Positions 53,301-64,000 of a stretch of DNA of 64,000 nt are shown here, in pieces (the first letter of the stretch is position 1; each line of letters starts with the position of its first letter). A model generated the notes under the pieces. The model searched no databases. It was not told the DNA's origin and saw nothing but the letters and a program-made list of their open reading frames with translations. The DNA lies in NCBI GenBank assembly GCA_024305405.1, contig JAKNDB010000068.1:12397501-12461500 (forward strand). Reading direction: 5' to 3'. Source of the DNA: Dirofilaria immitis. Its lineage: Eukaryota; Nematoda; Chromadorea; Rhabditida; Onchocercidae. The position numbers and the translations under genes were made by a program.

Positions 53301-54576
53301 AACGTCTTTCCGAAATTTAATTTCTTTCGAATATAAGGAGAGAATTTTCATCTATGTTGGGCTTACACGATACTATAATATACATATATATTCATACTAA
53401 TAAATTGTCATATAATTAATAAACCCTCTAATGAGTCATAATTCAAATATAAATTATATGAGATTATTACTTTGAATTAATTATTCCATACTTAACATTA
53501 ATTATTCTTACTATCGAATAAATTCCCTTTCCTTATCAAATTATCTAATACTAACTCATAAAGTTTTTATAAAGCAAATTTTTCGCTTATATATTCAAAA
53601 TATAAATTTCAATTAAAATTTTATGAATCTCGTAATTAAAATTTTTTGAATTACAGGAATTTTTAAAAATCTGAAAATTATAAAATGTGCAACTTTTGTT
53701 TTTTTAAAAAAACTTATAAATTAAATTTCGTATATAAACAATGCAAATAAATAAATAACAATGAAAAAGATCACCAAATGGACAAATAAATTATCCAATC
53801 ATGGGAATACATAACTTCTACCGTATGAAATTATCCTAAGATTATTATTTTCATTGAGATCATGCATGGACGAGCCGTTGAATAGTATAATTTCTTGTCG
53901 AGTCTTGGTTCTCTTAATTTCCCATATGTTCAGCGTAACTAGAACTGTATGGTATGTCAGTTTATTGGTTTTTCATTATTCATTCTCATGATTCGTTGGG
54001 ATTAAGAGGACTGGGTAATTATGAAAATATAGGTAGATTTACCAGTAAAATTTTGTATTTAACGAAATTAACTATAAAAGAAAAAATACTAGATTTTTGC
54101 AGAGATTAGAAATTATCACTTGTAACATACATGAAATTCATAATTAACATATATCTTTCTGAAAATCGGATAATAGTTTTATATTAAAAACATTTATAAA
54201 TTTGAATTGTTATTAAACGCGGTGTGAAGAAAAGATTGATATCTTTATGGTTACTGAGATGAGAGATGATCAATACCAGCAAGCATAATGTTTTATTGTC
54301 TACGTAGTTTTATTATTTCTCGTTATATTTTAAAATTGATAGATGCTAAGCTTGCGCTTCATTTCTTTTTAACTGATTAAACAAACATATTTGCGGTTTT
54401 TTTTAATAATGGTAAAGCTAATAGTTAATAGATTCATCAACAAGTTGCTACTTTTTTCAGACTTCTAAAGATTATTAGCGTCTAGCTTTACTAAGATTAA
54501 AATTGGATACAACTCTGAATGATAGAAGAGTTCTTATGATGCTACTGTCATAAATATATAAATTTTTTTTCAGATT
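47551..54576. other. Gene-poor 7 kb stretch
   Basis: Very AT-rich sequence lies between the ikke-1 start and the FAM162-like gene. No conserved exon, tRNA or transposon was recognised on either strand. A TA microsatellite of about 15 units lies at 53267-53297. The ikke-1 promoter is presumably just above 47551. Confidence 0.45.
53267..53297. repeat. TA dinucleotide microsatellite
   Basis: An uninterrupted TA run of about 15 units lies in the gene-poor stretch. Confidence 0.9.
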
Positions 54577-55740
54577 ATGTTGCCTTACATTCAGCTTTCG
54601 AAGCGTCTTACACCTTGGCCGTGGTACTGTGGTATACGTTGTGGATCATCGACTACACCCGCACCAGGCCGGATATATACACAAAGACAATTATTTGAAG
54701 TAAAAAGGGCTCAAATGATGGTATTTCATTGTTTGCTTGTTAATTACAAAAGAATTTGTAGAAATAATCTATTCTGGTATTATAATAATGTCTAGTCCGT
54801 AAGGGCTCATTAATTTTAGTAATTGGATTTTTAAGTGTTACAAATCATGATAATTGAATTGCATATTTTTGAAACTGGAACAAATAAAATTGAATTTGAA
54901 TTATCAGTTGGTGCTAACTCTTGTTGGTTAAGGCGAAGAATCCTGATAAGTATGCGTTAGCATCGGATTTCTTAGCACATCGAGCTGATCGGCCGAAAAA
55001 TTATAAACCGGAAGCACCTACAGGTTTTTTCAGTTCATCTTAAATAAATTATTTATCAAAATACTGGTAGTTATTTAGAATAAGTAATGGTTTGAATAAT
55101 ATGATAATATACAAAGTAACTTAGCTAAATACTAGTTTGAACTATTCGGTTCGGATAGAAATTCTCAACCCTAAGGATACTACTTTTTTTTTTTTAATCT
55201 TCTAGTCTACATCTCTTTTTAAATTTGAGAATTAACTCATTCATGGAATTTTCAGGTCGAATTATCACCCCTTCTCCACAAGAGAAAAGGCTTCTCGTTC
55301 TAACCGGGATGTACAAACGCGAATCGGATATTCCAGAATTCATCAGGTAATAAGGAGTTCTAGTTTTTACTTTCCTTAATATTTTCAAGACAAAACAAGA
55401 GTAGTTTAAAGAGATTGAAGAGGAAGAAATAAGATTAGGCAAGAGTGTTTCTGAAATAACATTAAATTATTTTCCACTGGGAAAAATTTTCATAAAAAGT
55501 TTTTTCGGTTAAGTGATTTAATCAGCTTTTTGTTTCTTCATTTTTATATGACACTTAAGTTTAGCAGTCTATAATTTGTTCCAAATTCTGTTTGCATATT
55601 TCAGTGAAGTGCGTATTGCAATGATGAAGGAACGTTTGAATTTTATGGTATCAATTTTCTATGTGGTAACATTTGTCATCGCCTTTTTCGTAACGATAAA
55701 GGCAATGTATCGCACAATGACTATAGCAGTGGGCGACTAA
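54577..55740 (+). CDS. FAM162-like (DUF1075) small membrane protein
   Basis: Four exons (54577-54699, 54933-55023, 55256-55346, 55605-55740) give a clean 146-residue protein. The N-terminus MLPYIQLSKRLTPWPWYCG could be a mitochondrial targeting region. The core PSPQEKRLLVLTGMYKRESD then IPEFISEVRIAMMKERLNFM matches the FAM162 pattern (KILLWSGRFKKEEDIPE followed by an amphipathic helix). One transmembrane helix, SIFYVVTFVIAFFVTIKAM, ends the protein with a short tail. FAM162A in mammals is a mitochondrial protein linked to hypoxia-induced apoptosis; function in worms is not established. The ATG lies three bases after TTTTTTCAG, a textbook spliced-leader acceptor. Confidence 0.75.
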
Positions 55741-56816
55741 AATATTTTAAAATTCTATTGACGGATCAAGAAATTTATAATATTTTTGTAGGAATTCTTG
55801 CTTTTGTATGACACTTTTTTCTTTTATTATCCATACTTGAAAAATGAAGGAATAAGATTTTTATCTCGGATTTTATATTTTTTTTATTAGCTATCTTAAC
55901 TTTTCAACTAGTTTTTCAGTGAAATGATTCAGTTATACTCTCTATATCCCTAAATTTTATTTCAACTTACAGTTATGACTACGTGAATTTTTCACTCGCA
56001 CGATCTATATATGTTTACATGTTTATACCACATAATATTTTTTAATTCTTCAAAAATTGTAGTTATTTATAAGTTAGGTCTTATATAAATACTTCGCACA
56101 GTTTTCAAGATTTATTTAACTTACACTTTTTCTTCACTGATAAATTTTTCAAGCTGTGTCCTTGCTTATGTACTCGATAATGCTAAATTAGTGATGACCT
56201 TGAAATCAGATCTGAATGAGTATTAGCGATGTTTGGTACCATTTTGTAACCAACTTTTTTCTTGATATAAATCTCTCTGACGGCAATTTTAGTTTAATAG
56301 AAACAATATTCTCGACATCACTGAGCAGTTTCATTTACAACTTCTCATATTTTTGCCCTGCAATTATTGTATATGTGCGATATTTCAGAACAAAAATGGA
56401 AAAATTTTTGTTAATTTGTTCACAAAATGGAGCCTGATTGAAATCATTTTATTTATTAAATTTATTTTCAGTATATTACATTTAATATTTCTAATGAAAG
56501 CTGTAGTCATCGAATTTCATTTAATTAGATAATCTTATAAGCAATAAACGAGATTCTTTTTTAGCAACTTGAAAACTGGACTTGCATGCCTGACAGGCCT
56601 GTAACTAGTTGTCGTATCATTATTTTACCGTCTAATGAAAATTTTAATTAATTTTGAAACTGTCAATAAATCGACGTCACAAGAAAATGAAGCAAGGTGA
56701 AATTCATCATCGATCATAAATATTGTGCAAATTCCGGCATATCGGCAAATTCCTTTCGAAAAATGATGGCAGTTTTTCAAAACGCAATTTAATGCAGATT
56801 CTGGATATGCAAGAGA

Positions 56817-56916
56817 AGAAATGAGTGGTGTAATTGAATAAAATGGATTTAATGTTCTGATAAAAAAGAAATGAGTGGTGTAATTGAATAAAATGGATTT
56901 AATGTTCTGATAAAAA
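56817..56916. repeat. 50-base tandem duplication
   Basis: A unit containing ATGAGTGGTGTAATTGAATA is repeated twice with period 50 and essentially no divergence. Confidence 0.9.
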
Positions 56917-59784
56917 GGCAGAATGTATGAAGCCAAGAATGGGAATAGTAGATTGCAGGATTTTGGTGATTTAAACACCGTTGAGAGGTGCCATTTGATC
57001 TGCTTTATATGTACTCTAATTTTTAAAATGTTTCTAAAGTAATGATGCTTATCATTTTATATCTGGCCAATTCAGGTAATTAGACGAGTTTCTAAAATTT
57101 TTTCGTTGGTATGTCCTTTCTTTTATCAGCTTATCATTACCAAAATTTATAAATTCCGGCGGTTTGTGATATTTCGAAATTCTCTTGCAAACAAATTAAG
57201 TTTTCGCCGAATTTTTCAGTGATTTCTTTGGAAGGTTTTTCGATATTTTATTGTTCTTATAAATTATTTCTCTAAAAATATATTAAAAAGACAGGAGAAT
57301 TCGAATTTTTCTTTAAAAATATACTAATATTCTTTTTAAAAAAAATTGCAAATGTTTTTATCTTTATTTGTCCTCCTTTTATTGTGTAGTGTTATTGAAA
57401 TATTATCGGTAATTAAAAGAGGAAAAGAAAACTTCGACAAAATGATTGCAAATATTATTAAGCAATAATTTTTAATTTCGCAAACGATCAAAATCGATCA
57501 TTATATCTTAATTAATTGATAATTTAAAAAAAATTGCTTATGTTTTTCCAATGCATGAATTTATAATAAATTGAAAAGACATATTTTCAATGATATAACA
57601 ATTTGAAGTGTTTATAATATCAATTTTCAAATAGTATTCGTTTGTTTGATATTTAATTTTCTTTAAAAATAGGTAATATTGAAATTTTAAATAAGACAGT
57701 AAAGGTGTTAGTGATTATTATAAATAACAATTAATTAATTATCCATTGAAAAGGAAAGTGTGTTTATTATAAAATTATGGCAGGATTTTCGTATGAAATT
57801 GACGAACAAATCGATACAAAATGAAAATTTTGATGGTATTATATCTCAAATCAAACTTTCAGAAACTGATATTATGCTAAAGTTACTTAGAAATTTTTAT
57901 TTAAAAAAAGCTTAAATCTGATTATTAAACGATTCAAAAATTCGAAGATCATATGATATTGATTTGAACTATGGATTTGTCAAATCGAAATTTTTGCAAA
58001 ATTGCAAAATTGTTGTGATCGATGAATAATATTTAAAATTGATTTATTGGTAATAAAATTAATTTTAATAAAATATAAAAACAATTGAAGAATTGAATGA
58101 AACATATATTTGAGAGGAAATAAAAGCCATTAAATATTTATTTCTATGATACAGAAGAAGGAAAGAATGATCTAACTCCGCGTCCTTAAATATGTTAATT
58201 TTAAATTTTAAGTTTTACATTTTTAATATAATTTTGGAATATTTCATTATTATTATCACAATTATCAAAGAGAATGATTAAAAATTAGTTTATATAGAAG
58301 TTCGATAATATGTAGAAGATAATTCTACAATGAATGATCAAACAATTGTAAGAATTCTGGAAAATTTAAAAAATTTTGATTTTAAATTTTTAGTTAAAAT
58401 AAAATGTTATTTAGATAATCTATTGACGAAAAACAAATTAGTTTATTAGGAATTAAAAAAAAAAGGAATTAGGGAAAAATTATTAAACAGAAATACTGTA
58501 TTTAGGAGGGAAAATAAGAATTGAAATAACTTTTATCCTGTTATTGTTTATTTAGTATTTATGTTAAATTATTATATATTCATTTTTAAATTAAATTTTT
58601 GTCTATTGAAAAAAAAGAAAAGTCTTTTAAATGAGACATTTATGGTTCCGTTCTAATTCAACAATTATCGTTCCGCTATAGAAAATGGTAAAATAAGTAT
58701 TTGTTTCTAAAATTTAATTTAGTGCTTAATCATAGAAGTATGTATGCCCTCAGGTAATTAAAAAGTTTTATTGAAATAGAAAGGAATGTAAAAAGCTCAA
58801 TTTAAAAAGAAAAATAGCAACGATTGTTTTTCACTAAATTTTTAATTCAATCAATTGAAAAAAAAAAGAAGAAAATAAAAACAAGAAAAATGAGCAAGTC
58901 TATGAGCAGAAATAAATTTTATTTTTTTATATTTAAAAAAAAAGTGAAATGAAAGATAGCATTTATTGATGAATATAAGATGACAAAACTGTATCATAAC
59001 AATTTAATTCATTAATTATCAAAGAAATATTGCTGTAATGAAAATCGTAAACATATAATTAGGACTAATTAAAACTAATTATCATTTATCAATTATTACT
59101 AAACTTTATTTTAAAATATTTGTTTTATTAAATTACTCTACCACATTACTTTTATAAAATTATATACTAACTGTCGAGAAAACAAACAATATTTAGAAGT
59201 TATATTTTAAATCAATTCTTAATGATATTAATATATCAAAAAGATATTTAAAAAATGCTCATCCGAATTTCTTTATCTAAATTTTTTCCTCATGAATTTC
59301 CATCTTTTTTCCCAAGTAATCTTACACCCTGAAATCATTCTTAAAAATAATTAATTTAGTTTTCTGTGATTTTTGCAATTTAAAAATTAGAAAAACATAG
59401 AATGCAATAAATGCATAATCTTGCAGATAGATTCCCTGAGATATGTCAAATAAATATCATTTGAACATATCTACAATATATCTTATCAGTAAGAAAGAAT
59501 TATTATCATTTTTTGTTTTGCATGGCAATATTTAAAATTGAGATGTTATTTTGATAAAAAAAAATAAATTTGTTTGAAAGAAATAAATTTTTAGTGATAA
59601 CATTATATGTGAATGATAATATAATTTTAAAAATATCGTTTTTTATAAATCAAAAATTTTCAATTATCTTTTTCTAAATATAATTTAAACAAAAAGCATA
59701 AATTGTCGGAAATTTTGTAAAAATTTGCAAATTATTTTAAAATTACAAATGAAATATTAAAATTAAAAAGTAATAAAAAATTTT

Positions 59785-59903
59785 AATCACAAGAATTCTT
59801 TAATCATATTTTAATCACAAGAATTCTTTAATCATATTTTAATCACAAGAATTCTTTAATCATATTTTAATCACAAGAATTCTTTAATCATATTTTAATC
59901 ATA
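59785..59903. repeat. 28-base minisatellite, four copies
   Basis: The unit AATCACAAGAATTCTTTAAT plus CATATTTT is repeated four times with period 28 and no visible change, followed by a decayed partial unit. Each unit holds the palindrome AAGAATTCTT, so the array can form repeated hairpins. Confidence 0.93.
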
Positions 59904-60066
59904 AGAAATTATTATATTCAAATTTCAAAATTGCTCAAATTAGTTAATACATTACATTTCACAACTTTCTAACTGCAAAATGAGGTGCTCTAATTTAAAT
60001 TATTATTCATTTTATTTGTAATTAAGTTTGATAATCAAATTAAAATTCACATTTATTATATGAAAT

Positions 60067-60121
60067 ACTACGAAAAATATAGATATAAGAAAATAACTAC
60101 GAAAAATATAGATGTAAGAAA
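60067..60121. repeat. 29-base tandem duplication
   Basis: Two near-identical units contain CTACGAAAAATATAGAT, one followed by ATAAGAAAA and the other by GTAAGAAAG. Confidence 0.8.
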
Positions 60122-61464
60122 GAAAAAAAAGGATAAAATCATACAATTATTTATATAACAATCTTGTAAACATTAAAATTTTAAAGCAAAATTTATTTAA
60201 AATTAAACTGAAAAATTATAAATAAATTTGTTTTTCATAGAAAGGAAGAAATGATTGATTTTTTAAATATCAAAATTATAAAAATAATTAAATAAATTAA
60301 TTCAAAATTAAATGTTTAATGTAAATTAAAGTATTTTAATATGCTTCGCTGCAATAATAACCAATGAAATAATTTCAAATTTATAAAACTTAAAGTGAAA
60401 CTTTTTGTTTTTAATTATCGAGAATTGTTTTTCATCTTTTCATTCTCGATCTTTTTACACTTCTTTTCATCTTTGCCCTTGAACTTTCTGTGTAAATTTT
60501 TAGTGAAAATATTTTTCATTTTAATTCTTTAATGCTGTTCTTTTCCTCATAGAAAAATCATTTTACTTTTCATCTTTCCATTCTCTTTTTTTCCATTGTT
60601 TTTCTATGTTAGCAAAAACCTTCCTTTTTTTACTATGCCGCAATTATATTGAACTCCGATGAAATTTATTATAATTCCGACAAGATCGGGAAAGAACTGG
60701 ATTTTTTCCAGACACCTTGGAAAACCATGACAAATTTTAAATATATTCAGTGCATACATACATATACAAAAACATGTATATATGAAAATAAACAACAGTA
60801 TATAAAAGGAATTCGAGAATCATTATTATCAAAACTTTCTTACTATACTTTTTAGCCATTGAGAAATTATCTATACGTTGACTATATGATAATTGTTAAT
60901 TTGTTAATAATTCTTTTAGGAAAAACCCTTTTCTAATTTAATATAATAATTATATTTATTGCAGTTTTTCTTGCTTTTTAAAATTCATGAAGTTAAAAAG
61001 AGATGAAAAAATTCATAAAAGAAAATAATAAATTATTTTAATTTTTTTTTAAATTTTAATTTTTCTCAAAAATTTCAATTAAATTAGATTTAAATATAAT
61101 ATTAATGTAAAACAGTAAATTTATTAAAAAAAATATTATATTGAAAATTGATAAATCTTAAATTTCTTCAAAAAAATTAAGAAAATTTCGTGGCGTGTAT
61201 TAAATATTAGAATCTGTGATTTTGCAATATTACTCAATATTTTATTGCAATTATACTGGAATTAATGTAAAGTTAACGTGAAATGATAAAATTATTAGGA
61301 GTTCAAGACATTCGAAATATTCAACTTATTCGGGAATTATAACATTTGCATTTTTCATTTATTCAATTAGTTGATATTATTATAATCTCAATTTTAAATA
61401 TTCCATTCTATTTGAAAAGAAAGTTATCATAACAATTTATAAATGCATAGTGTAATTTAGCCTA

Positions 61465-61560
61465 TTTCTGCTTGGCTCATAATCGTCATTTATTAATTTC
61501 TGCTTGGCTCATAATCGTCATTTATTAATTTCTGCTTGGCTCATAATCATTATTCGTTGA
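61465..61560. repeat. 32-base minisatellite, three copies
   Basis: The unit TTTCTGCTTGGCTCATAATC plus GTCATTTATTAA recurs with period 32. The third copy has diverged at its end (ATCATTATTCG). It lies 0.85 kb upstream of the tyrosinase start. Confidence 0.9.
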
Positions 61561-62403
61561 TTTCAAATGATGCTGAAAAAAAATGCATACTTTAGTTCAT
61601 TCAAGATAATAGACAACAGTCTTTGCTATAATTCATGAGAATTATTAATTAATTATCAACAGATATCCAATTAATAAGTTTCGGAATCAAGAATTTTACA
61701 GTAAAATATAAAGTTTTTTTATTTTTAATATCAGTAATTTTAACAAACATAAATTAATAAATCATTAAGTAATCGTTTGATGAAATCAGTGATTTCTTTT
61801 TAGAAAATGCAACATAAAAATTTATCATAAATTAAATTTTTAAAATTAACAAATGCCAAAAGATTTTTACAATTGCGTTGTTATTTTTTTAAAAATTATT
61901 ATAAATCTTTCGGAAACTCTTCTTTAAATAATAATCGCTTTCAAATTATCATTTATCATATATCGTCGATTTTTCAAAACTATTTGGCTTTTAAAAATTT
62001 CAAATTTTTACAAAATTTTTGCAATTTCATTTTGATTAGATTTATCAGTAACAATTATCGGAAACCGCTGGTATTTAAAATTTTTTTTGAAATTATTTGT
62101 ACAAACTGTATTGAACATTATTCCATTTTAATAGCCCAATTTTTTTCGACCTACAGAATTCATAATTATTTTTCAGTAACGAAAAGTCATCAGTTCATCG
62201 AAAAATCAGTCAACGATTTAATTTAGCTAATACTCTGTCTATTAAAATCATTGGTACTAAAGTTAGGAGAAAAATACAACTTGGTATTTATTATGAAAAT
62301 CCTGAGTCTGAAACCTATTAAACGGATATCTATGATAATTTTTTAACCATAAAATAAGAACGTAACTATTATTGAATACGTAAATTTCAAATTTTAGATC
62401 GCA

Positions 62404-63984
62404 ATGTATTTTCTGGTTCTATTCATTCTCTTAACAATAGTTGTCGAATTTATTTTTGGCCAAACTCAAATTAGCCAAGTATCAAGGAACTTCATTGAAA
62501 ACTGTGATAAGGCACCGACAGCAACAATTCGCTCGATATGCTTAAATGTAAATTGCTTCAACAAGACTGATTACGACAGTATAATGCCTCCAAATTTTAT
62601 TAGTTTTATATCTTAAAATTAGCAATTAAATTTTGTAGCTTTACATAATTCATCGAAAATTGAAAAAGATGATAACAATTAAATTGTTTAGCTTCGAAGA
62701 ATGGCAAACAATTCCAGACAAGATTTCGAGCAAGAATCTCAAATCAGAATACAACCTCCTGGTATTCCGAACATTTGAGACCTGGTACAGTAATTCCAGG
62801 CTCACGAGGTCAAGTTGCAAGTAATCCATACGACTGCATGACACTTACTTGTCTTTGCCCATATTTCATGGTAAATTTCTCATCATAGTTGTAATAGCTT
62901 ATAAACTTCGAATTGTTTTTCGCATTCAAATAATTCTTAACTTGAGATTGAAATTTGGCCTGAAATTTATTCATCTTATTTTTAAATTCAAATGAACTCA
63001 ACTTTTTTTTAGGGTAGTATCAATTCACAAAATCAATGTATACTACGGGATGGTCAAATTATAACAATGGCATACCGTAAAGAATATCGAATGCTTACAG
63101 AAGATGAGCGATTACGGTATCATAATGCTCTCAATGTATTGAAACGAAATGGAGAATACGATCGACTTGGCCGGCAACATCAATCAGTTTGTACCTTTCT
63201 TTTTTTCTTTAAAAAAATAAACATTATTTAAGACTTAGAAAATGAAGAAATAAAGAAGATATTAAAAGAGAGAATAGGAAAAAATAAATTAATTAATTCA
63301 AATCTTATATTTTTGTATTTGGCACTAAAATATGAGAAATGAAAAAACTAAAATTATTGCTTATTAGAAAGGCAAATAATAAAAATAAAACTGAATTGTT
63401 TCATAATATATATAATATTGTTGAAAACTGTACATATATATAAATAATTTGATATCTAAGGTTGCGGGAAGAGGTGGTGCACATTCCGGACCTGGTTTCC
63501 TACCATGGCATCGAGAATTTATCAAAAGGTATTTTCTTAATTTGTTTATTTTTCTTAAAAAAATTTAGTTACCATTAAATTTTATATTTGAACATTTTTA
63601 AAAAGAACGATAGTTGGCAATGCCATTGATTTGGGAAATTTCACTTTTTAACAAACCATTAAAATTTTTTTCATCTAATAAAACTTGATATTTTCTTGCT
63701 ATCAGTTAGTTGTTATTTTTTTTTGAACAATTTTGTAATGTCCTAAATCAAATGATCAAATCATTCAAATGAATTCTGTTTAGATTCGAAATTGCACTTC
63801 GTCTTATTGATCCATCAGTTTCTGTACCATATTGGGATTCTGTGCTGGACAGTCATTTGCCGAATCCACGTGATTCTATCTTCTTTAGTCCAATTTTCAT
63901 GGGTGAAACTGATTTCTTCGGTAATGTCATCAACGGTCCATTTGCATATTGGAATACAATTGATGGACGAAATGCTATACTAAG
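62404..63984 (+). CDS. Secreted tyrosinase / polyphenol oxidase (TYR family), 5' part
   Basis: This is a type-3 copper oxidase that oxidises phenols, probably used in cuticle or eggshell cross-linking in nematodes (family inference). Exons 62404-62578, 62692-62870, 63013-63186, 63461-63528 and 63784-63984 read without a frame break, and the gene continues past the window. The N-terminal [19 protein letters not shown] is a clear signal peptide. A Cys-rich segment follows ([12 protein letters not shown]), then [20 protein letters not shown]. CuA-site histidines appear as [21 protein letters not shown] and the PWHR motif. The adjoining [19 protein letters not shown] and [17 protein letters not shown] are characteristic of nematode TYR proteins. 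The CuB site and any ShK domains lie beyond base 64000. TTTTAG ends six bases before the ATG, a likely spliced-leader acceptor. Confidence 0.92.
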
Positions 63985-64000
63985 GTTACTAATTAAAATT

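Larger units (their letters stand above)
55741..62403. other. Gene-poor 6.7 kb stretch with short tandem repeats
   Basis: There is no recognisable exon or RNA gene between the FAM162-like gene and the tyrosinase. Open frames (56216-56437, 56625-56978, 60604-60855, 61873-62226) are Phe/Ile/Asn/Tyr-rich chance translations. Four small tandem repeats lie here: 56817-56916, 59785-59903, 60067-60121 and 61465-61560. Confidence 0.5.

Noticed and set aside
47551..54576. Search for bacterial (endosymbiont) insert or transposon in the large gene-poor stretches
   Set aside because: No bacterial-type codon use, long open frames, transposase motifs or terminal repeats could be seen by eye.
59785..59903. 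Possible CRISPR-like array (regular repeats)
   Set aside because: The units are directly adjacent with no spacers, and the context is a nuclear eukaryotic genome.
61873..62226. 117-codon plus-strand open frame
   Set aside because: Phe/Asn/Ile-rich translation of AT-rich DNA, with no homology. It precedes the tyrosinase but is not joined to it by a usable splice.

Overview
The window is nuclear DNA of a nematode, most likely a clade III (spirurid or filarial-type) worm. Three things point there. The DNA is very AT-rich, genes consist of many short exons joined by short-to-medium introns with TTTCAG acceptors, and the proteins read most closely like those of Caenorhabditis and filarial worms (calpain CLP-1, myosin essential light chain MLC-3, an IKK-epsilon kinase, a nematode tyrosinase). 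Several start codons sit a few bases after a TTTCAG-like site with no obvious upstream exon, as expected for spliced-leader trans-splicing. The species cannot be named from this sequence alone.

Left arm (1-14349). The first 192 bases are a piece of 18S rRNA on the minus strand. Next come four minus-strand genes: a truncated taf-9, mlc-3, hus-1 (9-1-1 checkpoint clamp) and a RAD51 paralogue. DNA polymerase eta (polh-1) follows on the plus strand, divergent from the RAD51 paralogue across 1.77 kb. Three genome-maintenance genes therefore lie within 11 kb. An intron-containing tRNA-Leu(CAA) follows at 15113-15237.

Middle (18579-39920). A Krueppel-like zinc-finger gene (plus) is followed by a lone inverted copy of the first exon of immp-2. 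A long calpain gene, clp-1 (27522-37226), has a Gly-rich N-terminal region and an apparent second promoter. The intact immp-2 gene (mitochondrial inner membrane peptidase 2) comes after it.

Right arm (41380-64000). A 17-exon TBK1/IKK-epsilon-type kinase lies on the minus strand. After a 7 kb gene-poor stretch comes a small FAM162-like membrane protein, then another 6.7 kb gene-poor stretch holding short tandem repeats, then the first five exons of a secreted tyrosinase that runs off the end.

Quality. Many conserved exons can be read only if a single base is added or removed, usually in a short homopolymer. The direction is sometimes +1 and sometimes -1, and highly constrained genes are affected (mlc-3, RAD51 paralogue, polh-1, clp-1, ikke-1, KLF). 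hus-1, immp-2, the FAM162-like gene and the tyrosinase read cleanly. I read this as residual assembly error rather than decay, but it limits every gene model. No CRISPR, intact transposon, bacterial insert or virus was recognised, and I found no convincing new biological system.
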